Positions 35,164-48,274 are shown, counted from the stretch's first letter. The stretch: DNA of 64,000 nt from Lactarius indigo (GCA_025766275.1 JAFKAC010000068.1:62001-126000); one strand, 5' to 3'. The notes: a model not told the origin generated them from the sequence alone. Numbers and translations: made by a program.

Positions 35164-37098
35164 TTACACGTTGTAAGGAAAAGTGTTCTGAGCGTACAAG
35201 ATGGGGGGTTGGGGGTAACACCGCTGGCCCTTGATACATTGTGCAATCTGCGAGGCTGCCGCTTCGCCCTCAAAATATGCTCCATGCAAAAACCCTAGGG
35301 CCAGCCACCGTCAACATCGCGTGTCACCGACAACATTTCCGAAAAGGGAAACAAATAAAAACAATGACGTACCAAAGTATCTCTCACTCGTTGCTTCTCC
35401 TGCAAACCAGAGATTGCCGAGAGACGTACCCAGGTTGATGAGGTGCTGTGGGATGAAGCTCGCTGGCCAGGTGCTGTAGCTTCCGCGATAGAGTGGGTCG
35501 CTGAACCAGCGCGGGAAAAGGAAAGCCATTGGCTCCGGGATGGCCACATTCGGGAACATCGCTCGTAGTACTTGCATCACCTCAGATTGCACCTGAGCAT
35601 CTGTCATCGCTTCGATACGCTTCGAATAGTCCCCCTACAATCCCAATTAGTAGTTTGGCCTGGACTTTTGGGGGCCATCACTACCGTAACAGTGGCAACG
35701 ATAACACCTGAACCGGGCATGAAACCGTCAATGTCAAGACCTTGCCAGACGGGATATCGCCCTCGTTCACTGTCGGCATAGACAGCGAACTCATGACGCG
35801 AAATAATCAGCGTGCTTTCATTGGATAAGCGTGACACCGACCTCCGTGTCGAACCAGAACTTTTGAGGGAACTGAAGAAAAATCTTAGTGAACGTTGCCT
35901 GCAAATGACCAAAATCATTTCTTTGTCTCCTCTCGACATACGGGACCCTATTTATTACCATTGTAATGCTATGGATTGCCTCGATCTTCCACTCTGGCAA
36001 GGGTGGATGGAACTGAACATCGTCATTCTGTAATACCCCTAGGCTGAACGTGCAAATCGCATACTGCGCAGTCAACATTGTCCCATCCGTGAGTGTGACC
36101 GAGACCCCCGAGTCGGAATACCCAATTGTCGCGACAGTAGCTTGGAGGCGGACCTGTGACTGCTTCAGGAACCCTGCCGCTTCAGCCTGAATGAGATACT
36201 TGATCCCGCGTTGATCAATAGAGAGCAAATCTTCCTCTGAGAAGCCTCCCTGATCGACGTCGTACGTGAAGTTACTTCCCTAGCAAACAGGGTGACTTAT
36301 CAACCACTCGCGGCTCATCACTGGATAGAGCCCAAGACGTACCCACGACGAAGCAAGGAAGGACGATTGATCTGGCGTCTGGGCATATGTATAGTCGAAG
36401 GAGTAATATTCGGAAGCCATTTCATGTGGTGTTTTGGGCTTCTGGCCAACCAAGGCGTAACCTGCGCGTGCCGTCAAGTCTACTAGGTTCCCGGGGATCC
36501 GCGCCCCAGCCACGACCGTGAATTGAGTATACGCGTCCATCGCGTTATGGACGACGTCCAAGTAATCCACTGCTCCGTTCACGTCATAAGTTGCTGCGTG
36601 CTCCCCCGTCAGGTATTCCACTTGAATGTATAAGAAAGAAAGAGGACGTCAAGTTGACGCACTTATGCTCGTGTGTGGATGACTTTCAACGGTTCTGAGG
36701 TTGTGTTTGAGCGCCAACTCGAAGATCGGGTTCGCGGGACCATCATTCTCCTGAGTGCCGTGGATCCAGTTTGCACCGAGTTCGACAGTCAGCTGGCGAC
36801 CGGGTGCACCGAATGTGGTGCTGCGCATGCGTCCGCCAAGTTCATCACGTGCCTCGACGATGAGAAAATCGGCGATTCCCTGTGCGGCCAGCATACGCGC
36901 GGCAATGATGCCAGCAACACCCCCGCCAAGTATGAGTACTTGTGTGTTTGGCACTTGGCGGGCAAAGGGTGCGCCAGAGGTGGGCGGGCCCCCAACGTCA
37001 GGCGCACCTGGGGCTGGAATAGGTCGCGGAAGCGCAAATACAGAGGTCAGGAGTAGGCACAGTACCACGGGATGGAACAATAGGCAAAACTTGAACAT
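35164..37098 (-). CDS. Secreted flavin amine oxidase (polyamine oxidase type), copy 1, intact
   Basis: Seven exons, 37098-36663, 36620-36343, 36279-35959, 35898-35842, 35789-35685, 35634-35373 and 35294-35164, give 529 residues without a break. A signal peptide (MFKFCLLFHPVVLCLLL, cleavage near VFALP) precedes the FAD dinucleotide-binding motif VLILGGGVAGIIAAR with ARDELGGRM. GANWIHGTQ follows. The C-terminal FAD-binding signature is LWFAGEATSERYFGFLHGAY with FEGEAAASQI. The family oxidises spermine, spermidine or acetyl derivatives and releases hydrogen peroxide and an aldehyde. Secretion suggests extracellular amine use or peroxide supply. The nearest relatives are the four copies downstream on the map. 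Substrate is inferred from family only; another amine is possible. Confidence 0.85.
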
Positions 37099-37186
37099 TG
37101 TGTCGCCTCACGTCGTGCGCAGAAAGGTAACACACTACCGGAATGCCTCAGGAAGGAATCTGCCGTGGGAGTGACACCCTGAACCT

Positions 37187-37193
37187 CTTATAT
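37187..37193 (-). promoter_or_regulatory. TATA box of oxidase copy 1
   Basis: TATAAGA on the minus strand, 89 bases before the ATG. The same word lies upstream of copies 2 (41222-41228), 3 (44151-44157) and 5 (51482-51488). Confidence 0.6.
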
Positions 37194-37254
37194 GTGGAAC
37201 TGCCTGCCTCATTTAGATAGTTTTTGACAAGGGTGTGTGACCACGAGACGTCTA

Positions 37255-37275
37255 CGCAGGTCTCATCTTGACGCG
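37255..37275 (-). promoter_or_regulatory. Conserved upstream block of the oxidase family
   Basis: On the plus strand this reads CGCAGGTCTCATCTTGACGC. Related blocks occur upstream of copy 2 (41291-41312), copy 3 (44207-44225), copy 4 (48387-48407) and copy 5 (51551-51571). The core is CAGGTCTCATCTTG. It is conserved while surrounding DNA has diverged, so a transcription factor site is likely. Confidence 0.5.
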
Positions 37276-37459
37276 TGGGGCGTGGCGGCAGGCCTGTGCA
37301 AACCATAAAACCAACGGGCATCCCTAGAACCTCACATTGACACGTCAGTGAAAAAAATCCCCAACGTGGCAGGACAAGACCTTTAAAAAAATTAATTCGG
37401 AACGCTGCAGTGTCCAGGTATGACATGGATCTGGTTCCAGTAGATCCGCCAGGGTCACT

Positions 37460-38280
37460 CTGTCGATGTCACAAGCGATGTCAACTCGTAAAATCGAATG
37501 GAGAAGGGGACCCATTTAGTGGGCTAGTGAAATCAGTAAAATCGCAACCCCTTTCTCCTAGACTTGTAACAGGCCGGAGAATGACTAACGAGGGGATCGT
37601 GTAGCGACTGGAGAATTCTCATTCTTGGACTTGGACTGGTGCAGGTGAGTTTGAAATCAGGCCGTAGCGGGAGAACGTCCTTCCCACGGGTAAGCACGCA
37701 CACCCCATTTTTGAACTTTGAACGTTTGAACTCTTTTATTATAGTATCGTATGTACTGTACTATATAGCACGCGACTCATACCAGTGGGATGGCCTGAGG
37801 CCTGATGCGTACTAACGGCTCACTAATATTCAGTGCTATGCTCAGTATCCATGGCCGTACTGCCAGTGAACAGAAAATCTCATCCTCCCCACAGGCCCTT
37901 CAACAAGCTTCAGGATCGACCAGAATGCCCCCACCTGGGCAAGGGAGGACATCAATGCGCTTCTAAATTTTACTTCTCTCATCGCATTGACCGTGACGCG
38001 TGACGCTTCTCCTGGGCCAGCAACTTCTTTCTATAGTCCCCGTCGGACTTCGGGCCCCGAGGGTTTGCCAAGGCGACCACCATGGCCGAGGACGCGTGTG
38101 CGCAGGTGGACGACACCGATGAGGTCCGGAATCTCCAAACCCTTTCCAGGACACCAGAGAATAGGCGTACCCGGGCCCGCCATCATTCAACGCCGATTAT
38201 GCCCACTGATGCTTTAAAGGCGGGATTTTGTCCGGTGCCATCCATCTAGTACGCAAAAGGAATACACATCACATTATTTA
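37460..38280. repeat. Upstream repeat shared by oxidase copies 1 and 3
   Basis: Collinear with 44400-45240, with a shorter diverged match at 41920-42230. Landmarks are GCCTGAGGCCTGATGC, AGTGAACAGAAAATCTCATC and CCCTTCAACAAGCTTCA. Protein-like words (DDTDEVRNL, TPENRR) in one plus-strand frame suggest an old coding relic inside the duplicated unit. No intact gene remains. Confidence 0.65.
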
Positions 38281-38344
38281 AGGCCTGCTCCTTTTTTCTG
38301 GGACACGAAACCAATGTCACATAAAGCCACCCGATGAAGTGATC

Positions 38345-39246
38345 TAGGGAAGATTTTGTACCATAGCCGAAGAAGTCGCGAGGAGGGTGGTGGAGAATCT
38401 ATGAGCCGCAGAAACAAGGGGGGACTGCAGGTAGATTGGATGCTGAATGGAGGGCGTAGTCCTGGAGAAGATCGGGTTCAAACTAAAACAATGGAATGTT
38501 TGAGAAACTAGAGGCCATACGCTGAAGCCACCCGCAAGGCGTGAAACGAGGCTCGGAAGTGCAGGATATAGGGCCGAGGAATACGAAACAAGTGTGTATA
38601 GATCGGACTAGGATAGTTGCTCTCATAAACTACAGGCGGCAATAAAGCCCTGGGGAGGAGCACCGCTACCCCCCGAGGGGGAAGAAGATTGGCAAGCGCA
38701 CGGCGCCGGGAAAACAACACCAACCCCCGGGCAATGAGGACAGTGCTCTCCGAGGAACACCACCCAAACTCCGCGGAACAAGCCACGCGCTGCTTAACGG
38801 GGTCCGTCGCGAGCACGAAATCGGATAGGGAGGGGACCACAAGCATCACCTCGTGCCCCCTGTCCTATCAGGCCAGGGTCCGATCCAAGGGACTGTCTTA
38901 GACTCGGAATCGGAATCCAACTCTGGTTACCTCACTGGTAGGCCGGTGGGAGCTCTGGCATAAACGTGGAACAGGCGCCGAAGCATGCTAGCTTTTAGGC
39001 TCCGTTTCCGATGCGCGTGCTAGGAGGTGCTCAATTCTGTTTCTAATGTTACCGTCGTACGAAAAAAATCGTGCGGGATCGATATCATATCTAGGTATAG
39101 CGACAAGTATAATTGGTTAATGCCCTCTCGAAGGTGTAAACGCCAGCACTTGAAACGAAAATGAGCTATGCGCAAATAACCAAACTGCAATACCCAGGTG
39201 CAATACGAGAGGTTTTGAATGATGAGACAGACTCCGACATGATCGA
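38345..39246 (-). repeat. 3' flank repeat of oxidase copy 2
   Basis: Partner of 34255-35163. It differs by small indels and substitutions and includes the same relic end (TACCATAGCCGAAGAAGTCGC) at its left boundary. Confidence 0.75.
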
Positions 39247-41170
39247 TTACACGCTGTAAGGAAAAGTATTCCGAGCGTACAAGATGGGGGGTTGGGGGTA
39301 ACACCGCTGGCCCTTGATACACTGCACAATCTGTGAGGCTGCCGCTTCGCCCTCAAAATATGCCCCATGCAAAAACCCTAGGGCCAACCGTCGTCAACAT
39401 CGCATGTCACCGACATTTCTGAAAAGGGAAACAAATAAAAACAATAACGTACCAAAGTATCTCTCACTCGTTGCTTCTCCTGCAAACCAGAGATTGCCGA
39501 GAGACGTACCCAGGTTGATGAGGTGCTGTGGGATGAAGCTCGCTGGCCAGGTGCTGTAGCTTCCGCGATAGAGCGGGTCGCTGAACCAGCGTGGGAAGAA
39601 GAAAGCAGTCGGCTCCGGGATGGCCACATTCGGGAACATCGCTCGTAGTACTTGCATCACCTCAGATTGCACCTGGGCGTCTGTCATTGCCTCGATACGC
39701 TTCGAATAGTCGCCCTGCGATCCTGCTTAGCGAGTTCAGCCTGGATTTGTAGGAGATATCGCTACCGTGACAGTGGCAAAGATGACACCTGAACCAGGCG
39801 CAAAACCGTCGAGGTCAAGGCTTTGCCAAATGGGATATCGCCCTCGTTCGCTGTCGGCATAGACAGCGAACTTACATACGGGGAATCAGCGTGCTTTGTT
39901 TAGGTGGGCGAAACACCAACCTCCGTGTCGAACCAGAACTTTTGAGGGAACTGGAGGAATATCTTAGTGTACGTTGCCTGTGGGTGATCATAGTTATTAT
40001 TTGTCTCTTTTCAATATATGGTGTCCAATTCGTTACCATCGTTAGGCTGTGGATTGCCTCGACCTTCCACTCTGGCAAGGGTGGAACGAACTGAACATCG
40101 TCGTGTTGTAACACTCCTAGACTGAACGTGCAGATAGCATACTGCGCGGTTAACCTCGTCCCATCCGTGAGTGTGACCGAAACCCCCGAGTCGGAGTACC
40201 CGATTGTTGCGACAGTGGCTTGGAGGCGGACCTGTGACTGCTTCAGAAACTCTGCCGCCTCCGCTTGAATGAGGTGCTTAATCCCGCGCTGATCAATTGA
40301 AAGCAAGTTATCCTCTGAAAAACCCCCTTGATCTACGTTGTACGTGAAGTTGCTTCCCTGGCAACATGGTGACTTATCAATCGTCCACAACCTATCATCG
40401 GACGGCACTAAAGACGCACCCAGGCCGAAGCAAGGAAAGACGATTGCTCTGGTGTCTGTGCGTATGAGAAGTCGAAGGCGAAGTATTCCGAAGCAATCTC
40501 GTGTGGTGTTTTGGGCTTCTGGCCAATCAGAGCGTAACCTGCACGCGCCGTCAAGTCGACGAGGTTCTCAGGGAGTCGTGCACCAGCTGCGATTGTGAAT
40601 TGAGTATACGCGTCCATCGCGTTATGGACGACGTCAAAGTAATCCACTGCTCCGTGCGCGTCATAAGTCGCTGCACCTCTCCCGTCAGATATTCCTGCAA
40701 GATGATATACGAAAGAAAGAAGACATCCAGTCGACGCACTTATGCTCGTATACGGATCATTTTTGGCGGTTTTGAGGTTGTGTTTGAGAGCCAACTCGAA
40801 GACCTGGGTTTGCGGGTCCGCCCCCCTCCTGTGTACCGTGGATCCAGTTTGCACCGAGTTCGACGGTCAGCTGACGGTCAGGCGCGCCGAATGTAGTGCT
40901 GTGCATGCGACCGCCAAGTTCATCTCGTGCCTCGACGATAAGGAAATTGGTGATGCCCTGTGCGGCTAGCATACGCGCAGCGATGATGCCCGCAACACCC
41001 CCACCAAGTATGAGCACCTGTGTGTCTGGCGCCTGGCGGGCAAAGGGTGCTCCGGAGGCGGGTGCTCCGGTAGCATCACTGGTATTTGAGGCAGGAATAG
41101 GTCGTGGAAGTGCGAATACAGAGCTCAAGAGTGGGCACAGTATCACGGCATGAAGTGAAAAGTAGAACAT
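39247..41170 (-). pseudogene. Secreted flavin amine oxidase, copy 2, one frameshift
   Basis: This copy has the same seven-exon layout and signal peptide (MFYFSLHAVILCPLLSS) as copy 1. The FAD motif VLILGGGVAGIIAAR, the internal exons (GSNFTYNVDQGGFSED) and the C-terminal LWFAGEATSERYFG with ILYARNTFPYSV are all present. One extra base near 40822 shifts the frame just after GGGPANP, within exon 1; copies 1 and 5 read NPIFELALKH or NPIFELVLKH there. The start of exon 2 is altered but stays in frame (RISDGRGAATY). All other introns keep usable signals. A single lesion means very recent loss or a sequencing error, so the gene could be functional. Confidence 0.75.
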
Positions 41171-42654
41171 TTTGTTGTGCGTAGCAAGGGAGCTTCGGTA
41201 ATGAACAAACGAGGAGCGACATCTTATACGCGGAGGTGCCCATTTCTTTTAGAAAGTCTGTGACAAGCAAGTGTGAACAGAAATCGTCCGCGCAAGTCCC
41301 CTCTTGACGCGTGGCCTGTGAACACCATAAATTCGACGGGCCTCCCCAAATTTATGTCAGTATGTCGGTAAAAACTCATCGTGGCAAGCCAAGACACATT
41401 GTGATTGCCAAGGCTCGGGACAGATTTAATTTGGAACGCGGCGCTGGGTTCTACTGTACGATTAGGACAAACCGCAGAGGCTAGTAATATCAGTGAACTT
41501 ACAACACCTTCCCTTTCGACAAGCTTTAGACTGGTAACCAGCCGGCGCCGAGGGTGATTCGAGATTTGAGATCGGGCAGGTGAAGCTGACTAGACTAGCT
41601 GTAGAATGAGGAGTGAGGCATTACACGGACGTTAACTTCAGCACGTATTAGTTTACTCAGCGTCGTGCTACATAGGGTAATTGGCCCTGAGGCGCACGTA
41701 AATGGATATATATAATAATAAAAAATGAGGAATGAGGGGAACCCGTAGCGGCTGGAGGGCCCTCTGTTCTTCGACCGGCGCAGGTGAGTTTGAAAGGGGG
41801 CAACAAACGGTTCGGCCATGACGGGCCGCTTTCTCTGCACCTACTATATGTAATCTGCTCGAAATATAACGCCCTCCAAAAAAAAAAATCCCCCTAGTAT
41901 AATCAATTACCCAACAAATCCCTCAGTGTTGATCCCTCACTTGAGAAAGGGAGGACATCGAGACGCTCCTGGATTTCCTTCTCATCATCTCATTTCCTTT
42001 GGGCTTGGCCCTAGACTTCAGTTTTTTTTCTCTATTGACACCGAGGGGGTCTGGAATCTCCAAATGGCCACTTTCCAGAAACACCAGCCCAGAGCTCATG
42101 GTCGGTCACAAATTCAACGCTCCCTATTTTTGAATTTTGAGAACCAGCCCTTTCCGCGCACAACTGAACCCCCGAAGCTGCCATGCTCTAGGGGAGTACC
42201 CAAAAGAGACCCTGCCAAGTAATTTCTTCTGGAATGACGCCGTTGCATAGTGATTCTTTGATCCCTTGCAACGTGTTCTCCCGGAATGACAACAACTGGC
42301 ATCATCTCGGATAGCCAGACTCTTGACCGGACTACCCGTTTCTCTGGTAAATAACTCTCACGCCTACGATGTGGATTTACCCATCCCCCCTACAATAATA
42401 TCGCTCAAGTAGTTAGGCTCAACCAGTTTTTTTATGAGCTATATGCTCTTGCAGAATATAAATATATCCAAAAAAATCCCCTGGAGGCAGTGAGTGCCCT
42501 TCGACCAGCCGAAGTTTTACATAATACAGGAACGCCTCACCGCCGATTACCGTTCTCTGCGGATTAAGTACGTAGGTGGTCTCTGATGCGGCTTTTGTGT
42601 TGATCGCTTTCCTAGATGCGGGACCAGATTTGGGTGTACACGGGAAGTAAATGG

Positions 42655-42760
42655 GACAGTTTGGCCAGGCGATCGGCTCTTGCAAGGTGAGAGCGAACAG
42701 GAAAATCGGCGACAAGACCACGGGGTGTCATAGTTGCCGCGGAGGTTGAGGCACTGGCCC
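42655..42760 (-). pseudogene. Small remnant of the MFS transporter gene
   Basis: About 100 bases align with the transporter gene around 53500-53580 (GCGATCGGCTCTTGCAAGGTGAGAG, encoding LTLQEPI, and GTCATAGTTGCCGC). No frame is open. It marks an old transporter copy next to oxidase copy 2 and sits beside a diverged match to the 33.8 kb relic. Confidence 0.6.
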
Positions 42761-43469
42761 AGGGTATCTCGCGGTAACATATCGGTGTTTGTTGTACTGT
42801 ATAGGAGCCAGATTTGGCCAGAACCAGACCTGATATCCACATCAAGGCTCACATTCAACGGTGTGATTCGGACTCCTCAGTCGGTTCGATCCAAAGGACC
42901 TCATCTTAGCTTCAGAATAGGAATTCAACTCCTGATTTTATTACTAGGGATCAGTAACCCTGGCACAAAGGTGGGATGGGAAACGAAAGAGGCTGCTGTA
43001 TAGTAGCTCCGTTGCTGAGCGCTGATGACCGAGTTAGGTCGCGGTCCGGTCGATTCCGGGAGACATTGCTCTAGTTGTTACGGTCGCAAAGCGCAAAGGA
43101 TGTACCTACTGTCTTTGGTTGAAGTGGAGGCAGGTTGTTCACATACATGGCAGGGTTTAGAGCCTTGTCCACGGAGAGTAGGAGATTTATAACTTCCTGA
43201 GGAAATCGTGTATACACCGCAAGAGCACATATCTGTCAGATCTTGAGTCAGATGGACCTTGAGACGGACATATAAACCGGGAGTGGCCCCATGACAAATG
43301 CCCCAGGTATAGCAGCAGGCATGACGCGTGTTGCTTGTAACTTGGTAACTTGGTGATTGACACCCTCACGAAATATAAACGACAGCACTTGAAACGAAAA
43401 TGAGCCATGCACAAATTCCCAACTGCAATGCCCTGGTGAAGTATGAGAGGTCTCGAACGACAAACAGAT

Positions 43470-44064
43470 CACAGGGTTGTAAGGATAAGTGTTCGAAAGC
43501 GTACAAGATGGGGGGTTGGGGATAGCATCGCTGGTCCTTGACACACTGCACAATCTGTGAGGCTGCCGCTTCGCCCTCAAGTATTTCCACGTGAATGTAT
43601 AAGGAAAGAGGGCGTCAAGTTGACACACTTATGCTCTTGTGTGGGTGACTTTCAACGGTTCTGAGGTTGTGTTTGAGCACCAACTCGAAGATCGAGTTCG
43701 CGGGACCATCATTCTCCTACGTGCCGTGGATCCAGTTTACACCGAGTTCGACGGTCGGCTGGCGACCGGGTGCACCGAACGTGGTGATGCACATGCGTTC
43801 GCCAAGTTCATCACGTGCCTCGACGATGAGAAAATCAACGATTCCCTGTGCGGCCACCATGCGTGCGACAATGATGCCAGCGACACTCCCACCAAGTACG
43901 AGTACTTGTGAGTTTGGAGCCTGGCGGGTAAAGGGTGCGCCAGATGCGGGCGTGCCGCTAACGTCAGGCACACCTGGGGTTGGAATAGGTCGCGGAAGCG
44001 CGAATACAGAGGTTGGGAGTAGGCACAGTACCACGGGATGGGGCGATAGACAAAACTTGAACAT
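43470..44064 (-). pseudogene. Flavin amine oxidase, copy 3, internal deletion
   Basis: Exon 1 starts MFKFCLSPHPVVL and keeps a weakened FAD motif (VLVLGGSVAGIIVAR). It then meets a stop where copy 1 has Gln (WIHGT, TAG at 43717-43719). Intron 1 is followed near 43582 directly by the last exon (EGEAAASQIVQCVKDQRCYP); about 1.3 kb of the gene is gone. The junction has a few bases of microhomology (TCA). The final codons are also shifted. The upstream region still carries the TATA word and conserved block. Confidence 0.85.
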
Positions 44065-45240
44065 TGTGTTCACGTCGTACACAGCAAGGTAACACACTGC
44101 CGAATGCCGAAGGAAGGAATCGGCTGGGGGAGTGACACCCTCTTATATGCGGAGATACCTGCTTCAGTTTAGACAGTTTTTGACAAGTTTGACCACGAGA
44201 TGTCTACGCAGGTCTTATCTTGGCGCTGTGGCTGCCCGCCTGTGCAAACCATAAATCCGACAGGCATCCCTAGATCCTCACATCAACACGTCAGTAGAAA
44301 AAATCCCCAACGTTACAGGACAAGACCATTAGGAAAAATTTTTATTTGGAACGCCTGCAGTAGTCTGGCATGACGCAGAGTCTAGTTCCAGTAGATACTC
44401 GTCAGGGTCACTTTGTTGATGTCAACTCGTGAACTTGAATAGAGAATGGGTACCCCTATTTAGCTGGGATAGTGGCGCCAGTAAAATCGCAACACCTTTC
44501 TCCTAGGACTTGTAACAGGTCGGAGAACGAGGAACGAGGGGGTCGTGTAGCGACTGGAGAATTCTCATTCTTGGACTTCGACCGGTGCAGGAGAGTTCGA
44601 AATCAGGCAGTACTTCCCACGGGTAAGCGTGCGGCTTATTTGAAACCCCGTTTTTGAACTTTAAACTCACTTATACTGTATTACAGTGTATGGCACGCGA
44701 CTCACTGCCAGTTGGATGGCCTGAGGCCTGATGCATAGTACTAACGGCTCAATAATATTCAGGTTTTCGGCGATATGCTCAGTATCCACAGACGTACTGC
44801 CAGTGAACAGAAAATCTCATCCTCTCCACCGGCCCTTCAACAAGCTTCAAGTTTCAGGAGAACACCCCCCAACCTGGGCAAGGGAGGACCTCAATACGCT
44901 TCTGAATTTTTCTTCCCCCATCACATTGACCGTGACGTTTCTCCTTGTCTAGACCCAACAACTTCTTTCTATGATCCCCGGATTCCGAGGGTTCACCAAG
45001 GCGACCATCGTGGTTGAGAACGCGTATGCACAGGTGGACGACACCGAGGAGGTCCGGAATCTCTCAATTTTTTCCAGAACACCAGAAAATCGGCGTATGT
45101 CCAATCATTCAACTCCGATTATGCCCGTCGATGCTTTGAGGGCGGGATTCCGCCCGATGTCATCTATCTATCTACGCAGAAGGAATACACATTACATCAT
45201 TGACGACTTGCCCCCTTTTTCTGGGGCATGAAACCAATAT

Positions 45241-46376
45241 CACATAAAGCCGCCCTGTCTGGCCTCTTCGCCTCCATCAAAGCCTGAGGCTTGAGGGGCG
45301 AACGATGGATTCGGAGTCAGTCCCCGCTGCGCACAGACCCCCGAAACCCCTGTGCTTTCTAGGTAGACCTGGAAGTGATTCCGCCGTAGCCATCACATGG
45401 TTGGTTCTTTGGTCATTGGTGACAAGTTTGCCCGCATTCCCGGAACCACATCAACTAGCCTCATCTTGGATAACCAGACCACCATCTTTTCTGTTGTAAA
45501 TACGTCCCACCACGTGTATGTCGCCCCAACTTTGTGAGAGAGGCTTTGCAAGGCTGCAAAGAGTACAGAGGTACAATAGTAGTAGCGCATGATTACAGGA
45601 AGTCATCTAAATGGTGTCTACGTCGACTCTGCGATACACTGAGACCGAGTCCGTGAGGTTGAGAAGAAGGCACGAGGATTGGGTTGCTTTAGGTTTCGAT
45701 GTTGAGACGTATAGGATATGACCATTAACGCCGAGACGCCGGAATTGAGATGTCCGGCAAAGTTTCAATATTGGACGTAATATTCATCTCCTGGTTCATC
45801 ACGCGACATCATCATTGAGAGTTTGTCAGTAGCTCTGGCACAAAGGTGGAAGGTGGAAGAGGAAACGAAGGCATGCTACTGTTAGCTCCGTCTCGTGGCC
45901 TGAGCCAGGAAGCAGTCAGTTCCGGGAGACGTGTGAATCGATATCGCTGGAAACCGAACTGCAAGACCCCAGCAGTTGTGAATAAGGGTCGACCTGACCC
46001 TTACTGTAGAGCATTACCGGAGAAATCAATACAAAAGGAATAACGTATTCGGCTCAAATGTATGGTTCTGTTCTTGGTTCTGTTGTTTTCGGGAGAAGGT
46101 AGGAGACAACAGGTTGTTTACATGTCAGAATTTCGATCACTAGATTCTTCTAGAAGCCTGAAGTACAGTAATTGCACACACATCACAAGAGAACAGATCG
46201 GTCAGGTGGGCGTGTAAAGGACATGGAGTCATGGGGGCTACACGAGGAGTCAAACCCGTTAAGAAAGAACTTTGAAGCCTGTACGAGTGGTCCCGTAACG
46301 CTCGATGACCTCGAGAAATAGTCAAAAGTAATACCTTGGTTGGTGCAGTACGAGAGGTTTCGAAGGGTGTGATGGA
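45241..46376. other. Spacer between oxidase copies 3 and 4
   Basis: Diverged duplicates of the flanks seen near 42230-42360 and 34850-34930 occur here (for example CTCTGGCACAAAGGTGGAA at 45832). No gene is supported. Confidence 0.45.
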
Positions 46377-48274
46377 TCATACACCGTAAGGATAGGTATT
46401 CTGAATTCCTAAGATGGGGGATTGGGGATTGCATTTCTGGTCCTTGATACATTCCACGATCTGCTTGCCTGTTGCTTCGCCCTCAAAATATGCGCCGTGC
46501 AAGTACCCTGCGGCCAACCCCCTGCATCAATACCGCATGTGACAGACATCTCCGAAATAGCATACCAAAGTATTTCTCACTCATTGCTTCTCCTGAAAAC
46601 CAGAGACGGCCAAGAGGCGCACGCAAGTTGATGCGGTGTTGCGGAACAAAGCTCGCTGGCCAGGTGCTGAAGCTTCCGCGATAAAGCGGGTCGCTGAACC
46701 AGCGTGGGAAGAAGAAAGCCGCGGGCTCCGGAACGGTCACATTCGGGAACATCGCTCGTAGTACTTCCACCACCTCAGACTGCACATGTGCGTCGGTCAT
46801 CGCTTCGACACGTTTCGAATAGTCGCCCTGCGATCGCAGTTAGCATAACCCGGTCCGGATTCGTAGGAGCAATCGCTACCGTGACAGTGACAAAGACAAC
46901 ACCCGAGCCGGGCATGAAACCAGCGATGTCAAGACCTTGCCAGACGGGATATCTCCCACGTTCACTGTCGGCATATAGGGCGAACTTACAACGGGATATG
47001 GTCAGCGCGCTTTATTTCTATGGGCGTGTCACAGACCTGCGTATCGAACCAGAACTTTTCAGGGAACTGAAGGAATATCTTAGTGTACGTCCCCTGTAGG
47101 TGGAATAAGTCACTATTTGTCCTCTTTTCAACACACGCAGCCCCATTTATTACCATCGTCATGCTGTAGATTGCCTCGACCTTTCCACTCTGGCAAAGGC
47201 GGATCGAAGCAAACGTCGTCATTTTGTAAAACTCCGAGACTGAAAGTGCAGATCGCATATTGCGCCGTCAAACTCGTCCCATCTGTGAGTGTGACCGAAA
47301 CCCCCGAGTCGGAATACTCGATTGTCGCGACAGCGGCCCGGAGGCGGATCTGTGACGGATGGAGGAACTCTGCCGCCTCGGCCTGGATGAGATACTTGAA
47401 CCCAGCGTTGATCAACCGAGAACAAATTCTCCTCTGAGAAGCCCCCTTGATCTACGTTATATGTCCAGTTCATTCCCTAGCAACAATTAGACTTATCAAT
47501 CGCCAATCGCCAAGTCATCGCTGGATAGTAAGCAAGTCGTACCCAGGCCGAAGCGATGAAAGACGATTGCTCCGGCGTCTGTGCGAACTCCCAGTCGAAG
47601 GTGTAGTACTCGGAAACAATTTCAGTGCGGTGTTTTTGGCTTCTTGCCGATCAGAGAGTAACCTGCGCGCGCCGTCAAATCGACGAGGTTCCCGGGGAGC
47701 CGCGCCGCAGCCGCGATTGTGAATTGAGTAAACGCGTCGAGCGCATTCTTGAAAACCTCCAAGTAATCCACTGCTCCGTTCACGTCATAAGTCGCTGCGC
47801 GCTTCTCCCATTAATGTTGTTTCTGCGTGAAAAGAGTCGAAGTCGACGCACTCATGCTCGTGTCCGTATCACTTTCGGCGACGTGGAGGTCGTGTTTGAG
47901 TGCCAACGAGAAAATCGGGTTCGCAGGGACCTTTCCCCTCCTGTGTACCTTGAATCCAGTTTGCACCAAGCTCGATAGTCAACTGGCGATTGGGCGCGCC
48001 GAACGTTGCGCTGCGCATACGACCGCCAAGTTCATCACGTGCCTCGACGATGAGGAAATCGGTGATGCCCTGGTTGGCTAGCGTGCGCGCGGCGATGACA
48101 CCCGCGACACCCCCTCCAAGTATAAGTACCTGTGTATCCGGCGCCTGGGGTTCAAAGGGTGCTCCAGAGTCCAGTATCCTCACGCGCGACTTGAGCCGGA
48201 ACAGATCGTGGAAGCCCGAATGCAGCGCTTGCAAATGCACACAGCGCCATGGCATGGAGCGATAAGGAGAACAT
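46377..48274 (-). pseudogene. Flavin amine oxidase, copy 4, several frameshifts
   Basis: Start MFSLSLHAMALCAFASAAFG gives a signal peptide, but the frame ends at a stop near 48168. FAD-motif coding (VLILGGGVAGVIAAR) continues in another frame. An extra base near 47932 (GPCEPDF for GPANPIF) and another near 47175 (PEWKGRGN for PEWKIEAI) shift it again. The C-terminal exons are clean (LWFSGEAMSEKYFG, then PILGIQNTYPYGV). Several independent lesions make this a clear pseudogene. Confidence 0.85.
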
